A DNA stretch of 64,000 nt from Sulfurisphaera javensis (GTDB lineage: Archaea > Thermoproteota > Thermoprotei_A > Sulfolobales > Sulfolobaceae), in assembly GCF_041154675.1 (NCBI RefSeq), contig NZ_AP031322.1, positions 1,797,812-1,861,811 on the forward strand, read 5' to 3'. Positions 57,753-64,000 of this stretch are shown one piece after another (positions within the stretch are counted from its first letter, which is position 1; each line of letters opens with the position of its first letter). The notes beneath the pieces were generated by a model that was not told the DNA's origin, did not search any database, and saw only the letters and a program-made list of their open reading frames with translations. A program made the position numbers and the translations under genes.

Positions 57753-58391
57753 ATGAATAAAAAGATAGTTATAATATCTTTAATTTTCCTCATCATTGTA
57801 CTAGCAATAACAATTGGATTCCTAACAAATTTAAGTAAAATGAATAAGTCGTCCCCATCAGCAACTAGTAGTACAACAACTTCTTTTGTAAACTTAACTT
57901 TTGTTCCCACTACAGTATACAATCCACATCCTCTAGTAAACTCTTCCTCATCCTTTATAATAAGTTCTGGAATATTAAATACAAGTGGTATAGTTAAGGC
58001 ATATGTTATCTTAAATTTAAGTAAAACAAAAGTCGGAGACTATTTTTACATTTACATACCAATAAACAAAAGAGCAGAAGTACAAAATGCCTTATACAAA
58101 AATCCCCTTGTTAAAGTAGCAATAACAAATAATACTGTATATACTGATTATGGATCAAAATATCTTTCCTTTGATATCGAAGTTAATCTCATTAGCATAA
58201 ATTCTACTGGAAGTGGAGGAGCTACATCACTTATATCACCCATAAACGTGAATGGAAAAGAATCATATTATATCACTAACGTAAATGCCACTAGTACATT
58301 GACATCTGACGCTACTTTATACGTCACATTTTATTATAATTATGCTGAGAACCCCACGGAATATGAACTAGAATTTTGTGTGGGGCCTTAA
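57753..58391 (+). CDS. N-anchored surface protein with Ser/Thr-rich stalk
   Basis: The 212-residue protein has one membrane helix (residues about 4-26), a Ser/Thr-rich linker (about 31-45) and a beta-rich extracellular domain with many Asn-x-Ser/Thr sites. Its TAA overlaps the ATG of the next gene in TAATG, so the two are coupled and probably form a surface complex. No family is recognised. Confidence 0.6.
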   Translation: MNKKIVIISLIFLIIVLAITIGFLTNLSKMNKSSPSATSSTTTSFVNLTFVPTTVYNPHPLVNSSSSFIISSGILNTSGIVKAYVILNLSKTKVGDYFYIYIPINKRAEVQNALYKNPLVKVAITNNTVYTDYGSKYLSFDIEVNLISINSTGSGGATSLISPINVNGKESYYITNVNATSTLTSDATLYVTFYYNYAENPTEYELEFCVGP

Positions 58392-60043
58392 TGAAAGGGG
58401 TTATTCTCCTATCACTCCTTTTACTTTCTTTAGTAATTGTTTTAAGTTCGACCGTTGTTGTTAATGTGAAGAATGAAAGTATTATCCCAACATCAATCGT
58501 ATGGTATAAGGGTGGCTTATATATTTCTTACATTACTTATAATCCAACAAATCATACTGGTTCTCTATATATGGTAAAATATTATAATGGGGAAACATCT
58601 GAAATAATAGCCAGTATACCACCAGTTGTAAATGAAACAATGATTGGGTTCCTTGAAGTGGCTAATAACACACTATTCTTAGTAGATTGGATATCCCAAG
58701 AACACTATAATCATGGCCATCCATATTTTACATGTAGTTCCGTAATTTATGAATACAATGGAAATAAGGTAATAAAAACAATGAACTCTAATGGAGAACA
58801 AACAATAATTCAACAAGTAAGTTATGGTAATAAATCAATTCCGGTACTAATAACTTCTAAAGCCCCCTTTGCCGACTCTTCTAATTATCAACTTACTTTC
58901 TTATTTCCTAATAAGAAGGATGTTAATATATCAATATATCCAATCAGTTACATTAAGGCTGATAAACAAGGTATAGTTATATTATCACCACATCCCTCAA
59001 TATTTGCAAGTAATGTATATAATTATTCTCTAACGGTAGTATCTTGGAATGGTAGTATAATATTAGATAAGACTATTTTGTTAGGAATAGGTTTTAGGTC
59101 ATTAATTTCAGAAATAAGTTCTCTCAACTATACCGAAGCTATGGAGACCAATAACACACTGTTAGTGGTGAACAGTACGTATATTGTCAAAAATATTAGT
59201 TACTATGGTACGACTTACGAGGAACCTGTATGTACTGGGAAAAAGTTAATTGAGATAAATCTCTCTAACGGGAATATTATATCATCTAGTACAATAAGTA
59301 ATAACACTTTAGGCTTCACATACTTACAAAATACTCCCATTTTACTATTAAAAGAGAATAACACATTAATTGGAGAAACCTTTAGCGGAAAGACGATTTT
59401 TAAGATTCCTCTAATTTATCAAAAATCTCAAACTAGTACTAATAATCATATTATTATAATAAGCTCTACGAGCAGTAATTTAATTTCTCGTATATATTAT
59501 ATAAATGGTAAAATCTTAGTGGTTCAGCCTTATAATTCATCTACCTTCAACGTGACTATTTACACTCTCCATGGTTCTTATTACTATCTAACTGATTATA
59601 ATTATACATCACAAGTTTCATCTTTATTTTCTATTTTTTCACGTTCCGCATTTACCCATTTATCTAACGCTTTTATAGCAAGGGTAAATTCGTCATCTTA
59701 CATTGTAGTTCTTAATAGTAATGGAAGTATAAAGGATGTGTACAATCTTCCACCTTCTCTATATACACAATTTGGATTTGTTAGCGTTTTTGGTACTGAG
59801 GTTAATGGAACTTATTATTTTGTTTATCCAACAGCTAGTAGTGGTTATTATTCAATCAATTTGATTAGTACTGCTACAACGACAAACAATTCAACAACAT
59901 CCATGAGTACACCGAGTACATCAAATAATACGTCTATCAAACCTTCAACTTTAAACTATTCAATACTAATTATAGGTGTAGTTATCTTAGTTATACTGGT
60001 TGGTATAGTGTTCCTATTAATAAAGAGAAAACCTACAAGGTAA
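58391..60043 (+). CDS. Large surface protein with N-terminal signal and C-terminal membrane anchor
   Basis: From the ATG overlapping the previous stop the protein has 550 residues. It has a signal peptide (GVILLSLLLLSLVIVLSS), a long region of repeated beta strands that may be a propeller (WYKGGLYISYITYNP, then repeated short strands), a Ser/Thr/Asn stalk (about 500-520) and a C-terminal helix followed by KRKPTR. It is the intact relative of the broken gene at 37758-39542. It is probably heavily glycosylated and anchored facing outwards. A longer GTG start 15 bases upstream is less likely because it would add polar residues before the signal. Confidence 0.65.
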   Translation: MKGVILLSLLLLSLVIVLSSTVVVNVKNESIIPTSIVWYKGGLYISYITYNPTNHTGSLYMVKYYNGETSEIIASIPPVVNETMIGFLEVANNTLFLVDWISQEHYNHGHPYFTCSSVIYEYNGNKVIKTMNSNGEQTIIQQVSYGNKSIPVLITSKAPFADSSNYQLTFLFPNKKDVNISIYPISYIKADKQGIVILSPHPSIFASNVYNYSLTVVSWNGSIILDKTILLGIGFRSLISEISSLNYTEAMETNNTLLVVNSTYIVKNISYYGTTYEEPVCTGKKLIEINLSNGNIISSSTISNNTLGFTYLQNTPILLLKENNTLIGETFSGKTIFKIPLIYQKSQTSTNNHIIIISSTSSNLISRIYYINGKILVVQPYNSSTFNVTIYTLHGSYYYLTDYNYTSQVSSLFSIFSRSAFTHLSNAFIARVNSSSYIVVLNSNGSIKDVYNLPPSLYTQFGFVSVFGTEVNGTYYFVYPTASSGYYSINLISTATTTNNSTTSMSTPSTSNNTSIKPSTLNYSILIIGVVILVILVGIVFLLIKRKPTR

Positions 60044-60618
60044 ATCCTATTTCTTTCTCACACATTTCAAACTCTGTTATAAATGTACATTGGATTTTTA
60101 TTACCTTTAGCTTAAAATATTTACATAAAACGATAAGAGTTTTACATCATGTTAACATTCAAGAAAGTTAAGACTATCAAGATCTTTAACAAAGTAAGAA
60201 TAGACCAAGACGAAAATTGCATATTAGCTTTTAATACATATCAGCCTAAAACAATTTGTGACTAGTAAGGGGCAAATGAATTTTTGAGAAAGGCTGAAAA
60301 CTATCTTAAGTTAACGAGGATGAAGTAAATGGAATAAAATTAGACATCAAGTAATATGTTACAATAATAGAAACACATTTTTGTTAGAAACGTATTAGCA
60401 AAGAACATGTGGTAATCACTGATGAACTTTCCATAGCTTAATTTTAAGGGCTTCTTTATTAATCTTTTTAAATTTTATTTTAGTCTCTCTAAAGCACGTC
60501 AAACCAATGAATTTAGTCGTTTGTTAAATACTATGTTTATTACTTATCAAAAGTTGATTCTCTTTCTAGGTAAAGATTGAACCTTCACTTTTAAATCTTA
60601 GGAATCTATTCACATAAC
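60044..60618. other. Gene-free spacer with a possible gene remnant
   Basis: At 60149-60262 a short frame (MLTFKKVKTIKIFNKVRI onward, 38 codons) ends at a stop, and a second piece (EFLRKAENYLKLTRMK) follows in another frame. This may be a decayed gene, but no family is recognisable. The rest is AT-rich without visible repeats or structured RNA. Confidence 0.3.
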
Positions 60619-60996
60619 ATGGACTATTACTTATCAAATGTTTCGCAAGTTAAAAAAGACCTAGTTCCTATAAAGGGAAGTAAAGGAGCTTATATCCAAT
60701 GGTTAGTAACAAAGGATCATGGCGCACATTATGCAGTAAGAAAATTCACATTAGAACCTTATGGAATTATTCCTATGCATTATCATAAGTATCAAGAAAC
60801 TGTAGTAATTACTAAAGGAAAATGTAAAGTATGTGTTGCTGATAAAACTTACGAGTTAAAGGAAGGAGACTATATTTTTATAGATGCAAACGTTAAACAT
60901 GCATTTGTAAACTATGAAGGAGAACTAGAGTTCTTTTGTATAATAGACTATCCAGACGATATGAGTATACATACATTAGATGAAAAATGTGAATAA
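60619..60996 (+). CDS. Cupin domain protein
   Basis: The 125-residue single cupin has the first metal motif [13 protein letters not shown] (two His and a Glu), the glycine turn [11 protein letters not shown] and the second-motif histidine in VKHAFVN. Small cupins bind a metal and a small molecule and may be isomerases, dioxygenases or binding proteins. It converges with the small membrane protein on the opposite strand, 1 base apart. No substrate hint is found. Confidence 0.78.
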   Translation: MDYYLSNVSQVKKDLVPIKGSKGAYIQWLVTKDHGAHYAVRKFTLEPYGIIPMHYHKYQETVVITKGKCKVCVADKTYELKEGDYIFIDANVKHAFVNYEGELEFFCIIDYPDDMSIHTLDEKCE

Positions 60997-60997
60997 C

Positions 60998-61387
60998 TTA
61001 TTCCCTTATCATTAAATAAAATACAGTGGATAAGATAATTAATAGAATATCTAAAACAAAAGCTATTAATGCTGGTCCAGTTGTTGTGGGCAAGGGTTTT
61101 CCAATTAATGGAGCAGGAAAAACCCTAGTTAATGTTAGTAATAGGTAGTTTATCCACCAATATACGACCTCTAGTAAATATATTATTTTGATGGTAAATA
61201 ATCTGAAGGATAATATAAAAAGTATTCCAGCTACTATTGATAACACTGAATCTAATACAAAGAAAATTCGAATCCCAAATGGCAAGAAACTTAGATTATA
61301 CAAAGGAAAATGGTCTGCACTCCATGCAAAACTTAATATTCCTGTAATTGCACCTAAGCCTATTATTGCTGTTGAAGCTCTTTTCAT
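60998..61387 (-). CDS. Small four-helix membrane protein
   Basis: The 129-residue protein has four hydrophobic helices (about residues 7-22, 36-58, 65-88 and 105-125) and no polar domain. It diverges from the small Ser/Thr-rich protein B, and the conserved upstream element lies in the 112-base spacer between them. The spacer likewise separates the paralogous protein A from a molybdoenzyme at 28625. No family is recognised. Confidence 0.6.
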   Translation of the reverse strand: MKRASTAIIGLGAITGILSFAWSADHFPLYNLSFLPFGIRIFFVLDSVLSIVAGILFILSFRLFTIKIIYLLEVVYWWINYLLLTLTRVFPAPLIGKPLPTTTGPALIAFVLDILLIILSTVFYLMIRE

Positions 61388-61429
61388 AATTTAATAACAT
61401 TTTCTTAGCAATTTATAAATTTTTGCCCA

Positions 61430-61463
61430 AATCAAAAGTTACATTGAAAAATCATTTATTGGG
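61430..61463 (+). promoter_or_regulatory. Conserved upstream element, copy B (AATCAAAAGTTACATTGAA plus GGGAAAAA)
   Basis: The 19 bases at 61430-61448 are identical to those at 28584-28566, and GGGAAAAA follows after the same 12 bases. Upstream of both copies there is also a similar TTTT-CCC segment. The element ends about 37 bases before the ATG of small protein B, which places it over or just upstream of the basal promoter. Confidence 0.6.
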
Positions 61464-61499
61464 AAAAAATTTTTATTCAATAAATAAGATAAGAAAAGT

Positions 61500-61712
61500 A
61501 TGAAGATAGATAAAATAGGTCTTATATTAATTGCCCTCTCAGCAATAATCCTTATAATTGGTGGAATATTTTTTGCCATGGCAGCAATACCTCACACTAC
61601 AGTATCAAGTAGTCATACAAGTATTAGTAGCACTACGACATCAACAACTACATCAACAAGCACCAGTACTTCATCCACAACAACCTCCTCATCTTCACCA
61701 GTATGGGCTTAA
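61500..61712 (+). CDS. Small membrane-anchored Ser/Thr-rich surface protein B
   Basis: The 70-residue protein has the same design as protein A at 28262: a short basic N-terminus, one membrane helix (about residues 7-29), then a tail composed almost only of Ser and Thr and ending SPVWA. The tail is likely exposed and glycosylated. Its upstream region is nearly copied from protein A. The function is unknown. Confidence 0.62.
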   Translation: MKIDKIGLILIALSAIILIIGGIFFAMAAIPHTTVSSSHTSISSTTTSTTTSTSTSTSSTTTSSSSPVWA

Positions 61713-61749
61713 AATCTCTTGCGTTATTTATCTAATTCGTAATCAAATA

Positions 61750-62171
61750 TTAAGTACAGTGTAGTCTTTTATTATGGATACTAAAGTCTAATTCTTTCAC
61801 TTTCCTTAAAAGCTTCTCATCTACTGTATACACTTTTTCTTTCTTTTTCATACCTAATGCTATGTAGGAGGCATCGTATATTGTTATACCATTTTCTGTG
61901 GATAAACCAATAGCTTCTGAAAATATCTCATCAAAAATATGTAGAGTAATTTGAAAATCATTTAATATTTTACATATTTCCTCTATTCCTTTTCCCTAAA
62001 TTATAAATATACTTTAGACCATTTTATGACTTTAAAGGGTAATATGCATAGAGCTGATAAATCTTCAATACCTTTCACATAGCTTTCTTTTAGAAGTAAA
62101 GCCTTATCACTGTATTGTTCATTAGCAAATCATTTAATAACTACTGAAGCATCAACTACTCCTAATTTATA
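61750..62171 (-). pseudogene. Decayed vapC (PIN toxin)
   Basis: The reading frame begins GVVDASVVIK and then has TGA where the intact paralogue has Trp. It continues with FANEQYSDKALLLKESY and ILPFKVIK, after which further stops and a frame change intervene. The end (ITIYDASYIALG, then VYTVDEKLLRKVKE) is in another frame. The pieces match the vapC at 47329 closely. The preserved N-terminal VVDAS shows what the other copy lost. Confidence 0.75.
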
Positions 62172-62656
62172 TCTCTGCATTCTCTTATGTTTTCTTCTGA
62201 TCTTTTACTCAATAATTTAAGAAAAATTAATAAGACTCAACTGACGCTTCGGGGTTTGGGTCTCATTGAATTCCATATATTTTGTATCCATTCTCTTTCC
62301 TTAGATTTCGTTGAAGTCATGGTTATCTAATCATTTTTCTCTATACCCTTCACGGGAACCCTATGAGAGAAATCCGCACACTTGAGTTTCTAATATTATT
62401 CGGGAATTTACCATCCACATCTGGAGTATGGGGTCTAAAAATAATTTGCACTAAGAGTATTTAAATTTCATGCTTTTAGGGAAATTGTTTTCTATGACAA
62501 CTCTTTTGTAATCTTTCTTTCTATTTCTCTTTTTTCTCCTCCTCTTTTTTGACTTTTTCTATTTTCCTCATTATTACCTCGCTCTAATTAATGTAACTTA
62601 GCTCATCCATTTTTATTTTTAATTCATCGTTAATTATTACACTAATACTTAATATA
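62172..62656 (-). pseudogene. Decayed vapB (antitoxin) interrupted by about 248 bases
   Basis: The 5' part (62499-62656) encodes ISVIINDELKIKMDELSYIN followed by TAG where the intact copy has Trp, then a Lys/Glu-rich stretch up to DYKR. The 3' part (62172-62250) resumes with EASVESY and a damaged tail. Between them 62251-62498 is not related to vapB. The arrangement matches the intact vapB at 47684 split after its DYKR residues. Confidence 0.65.
62251..62498. mobile_element. Insertion of about 248 bases of unknown origin within decayed vapB
   Basis: The inserted DNA begins with GGGGTTTGGGTCTC and ends near TTTTCTATGAC. It is somewhat richer in G and C than its surroundings at 62330-62390. 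I see no open frame, no clear terminal inverted repeat and only a doubtful target duplication (CAACT on both sides). It may be a small non-autonomous element or unrelated DNA gained by recombination. Confidence 0.4.
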
Positions 62657-62754
62657 CGAAAATATTTGTTTGCATATATTATAAAATTTACGTACTCGTA
62701 ATAAATGTGTTAGCTCATCTTTAGGAAAATTACACCAATCACTTTTTATCCTCT

Positions 62755-63381
62755 TTGTCCTCTAATCATTTCGTGATATTGGAAATCGCAAACTACATAG
62801 GAATAATAGCTTTTGCAATATCTGGTTCAATGAAAGGAATAAAAAAAGGAATGGATCTACTTGGAATTTTAGTTTTAGGCTTTTCAACTGCATTAGGCGG
62901 GGGAGTAATTGCTGACTTATTGCTCGGTAAAACACCACCAACAAACTTAACTTATTTACCTTATCCTCTAACTGCATTAATATCGAGTTTAATTACATTC
63001 ACCTTTTATAAGATATTTGCAAACGTAGGTAAACCATTATTATATGCTGATGCTATAGGATTAGGTGCATTTGCTGCTTCTGGAGCCTCATTAGCTTATT
63101 CAATAGATCCTTCACCTTTACTTGTTATAATGATTGGTAGTGTAACTGCAGTGGGAGGAGGAGTAATTAGGGATCTTCTTTCGAATGAAATTCCATTAGT
63201 TTTAAGTAGAGAATTTTATGCAACTGCTGCAATTCTTGGCTCATCTATCTATTTTATCTTAAGATTTGAAGGAATAAGTAATTATTATGATATAATAATC
63301 TCCTTTATAGTGACATCATTACTAAGAATAATTGCGATGAAAATGAATTGGGAATTACCTAAAGCTATTAAGAATAAGTAA
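62755..63381 (+). CDS. TRIC family cation channel (UPF0126)
   Basis: The 208-residue protein has seven hydrophobic segments arranged as two three-helix repeats plus one. Each repeat has the family signature: ALGGGVIADLLLG and AVGGGVIRDLLSN. TRIC proteins are trimeric monovalent cation channels in animals and prokaryotes, and Sulfolobales members are known. A TTG start fits the length; a second TTG some residues later is possible. Confidence 0.86.
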   Translation: MSSNHFVILEIANYIGIIAFAISGSMKGIKKGMDLLGILVLGFSTALGGGVIADLLLGKTPPTNLTYLPYPLTALISSLITFTFYKIFANVGKPLLYADAIGLGAFAASGASLAYSIDPSPLLVIMIGSVTAVGGGVIRDLLSNEIPLVLSREFYATAAILGSSIYFILRFEGISNYYDIIISFIVTSLLRIIAMKMNWELPKAIKNK

Positions 63382-63407
63382 TTATTAAAGGAAAGAAAAT
63401 ATCTATT

Positions 63408-63707
63408 TTAATTCTGTTTTATACAAACTAAGAAATTAGACTCAGCTATTTTATCACTAAGTAAAATAGTAATAGAAGCCTTATGTTGGTTTGCTATTTT
63501 TCTTATATGATTGATTAATACATCCCTATCTTCTCTTGATGTTGGTATTATTATGCTTAATTCTTTATTCCTCGCTAATAAAGCCAAAATAAACTTACTC
63601 AAATCATTGACCCATTTAAAATTGTAAAGCCAGCAAGTATTAAAACCAAGCCTATCATTGATCTCAACAATGTTTTCTTCAACTAATCCTTTAAGGCTAA
63701 CTGTCAT
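63408..63707 (-). CDS. Small hypothetical protein
   Basis: The 99-residue protein has an alpha/beta pattern (LSIIIPTSREDRDVLINHI, then ASITILLSD) without a recognisable motif or membrane segment. It converges with the TRIC gene and is monocistronic. The codon use and AT-rich upstream region look like those of real genes here. No function is assigned. Confidence 0.5.
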   Translation of the reverse strand: MTVSLKGLVEENIVEINDRLGFNTCWLYNFKWVNDLSKFILALLARNKELSIIIPTSREDRDVLINHIRKIANQHKASITILLSDKIAESNFLVCIKQN

Positions 63708-63923
63708 TACAAGTCTGTTTTAATTTGTAATTAGAGTATTTAAAAGTTTTTACTACTAAAGTCTAGGTAAGACCAAATTAAACTCTGTTAACGGAATTTA
63801 ATAATTTTTCTAAAATTTCTAGTTTTAGATAATGTTTATACGTTTTATAAAGAGACTGTTTGCTATGGATTAAAAAATTATCTGAAAAATAAGCTTTAAA
63901 AACAAACATTTTTCACTTTATAC

Positions 63924-64000
63924 ATGGCTGAGAAAAAATCATTGTTCATCAGAGAAAGCTCAGGTTTAATTAAGCAAGTAAACCTCCTTGATGCTATAAT
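63924..64000 (+). CDS. Partial APC superfamily permease, paralogue 3 (N-terminus)
   Basis: Only about 25 residues are in the window. They read MAEKKSLFIRESSGLIKQ and continue with VNLLDAI, which matches the N-termini of the two APC permeases at 16833 and 23046. The gene runs off the right edge. An AT-rich promoter region precedes it. Confidence 0.7.
   Translation, partial: MAEKKSLFIRESSGLIKQVNLLDAI

Overview
The window is chromosomal DNA from a thermoacidophilic crenarchaeon of the order Sulfolobales. The evidence is the AT-rich composition, leaderless promoters with a TATA box about 25 bases before the start, Shine-Dalgarno sites of the GGTGA type, HerA/NurA, a C/D box sRNA, a TRIC-type channel, and several Sulfolobales-style surface proteins with Ser/Thr-rich stalks. 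Genus and species cannot be fixed from the sequence alone.

Positions 1-3960 (minus strand) hold a nitrate assimilation operon. In transcription order it encodes a single-domain globin, a molybdopterin nitrate reductase whose start is disturbed, a siroheme nitrite/sulfite reductase, and the first 39 residues of a probable NarK-type transporter. Positions 4060-25982 form a large island for nitrogen heterocycle uptake and breakdown. It carries an NCS1 nucleobase permease, two APC permeases, three cytosine-deaminase-like amidohydrolases, two dihydropyrimidinase-like amidohydrolases, a nitrilase-family amidase, a nucleoside phosphorylase, a Rieske oxygenase, three FAD-linked (PCMH-type) oxidases, an orphan xanthine-dehydrogenase-type Mo large subunit and a saccharopine-dehydrogenase-like enzyme. 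Together the two regions look like a nitrogen-scavenging block. The actual substrate and pathway are not known from sequence.

Positions 26301-37656 are mixed: a wHTH plus AAA+/nuclease pair, a Tat-exported molybdoenzyme with a membrane partner, a convergent overlapping NurA/HerA paralogue pair, a membrane-bound Ser/Thr kinase, TenA and a DHA2-type exporter. Positions 37758-43976 hold surface and membrane proteins, including a badly broken surface-protein gene and a convergent pair of paralogous membrane glycosyltransferase-like genes.

Positions 44471-56605 are accessory and defence-like. They include an RHH/DUF5678-like plus aspartic protease pair, VapBC with a one-base lesion in vapC, HEPN/MNT, two consecutive modules of an ABC/OLD-type ATPase followed by a small D...ExK nuclease-like protein, a well-formed C/D box sRNA between those modules, and a small three-gene toxin-antitoxin-like set. 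Positions 53435-60043 and 61750-62656 contain further decayed surface protein genes and a second, decayed vapBC locus. The window ends with a cupin, small membrane proteins, a TRIC channel and the start of a third APC permease.

The strongest candidates for something not yet described are the two ATPase plus small nuclease modules, the N-heterocycle island with its unusual enzyme mixture, and a 19-base element found unchanged in front of two unrelated-looking small Ser/Thr-rich membrane proteins 33 kb apart.
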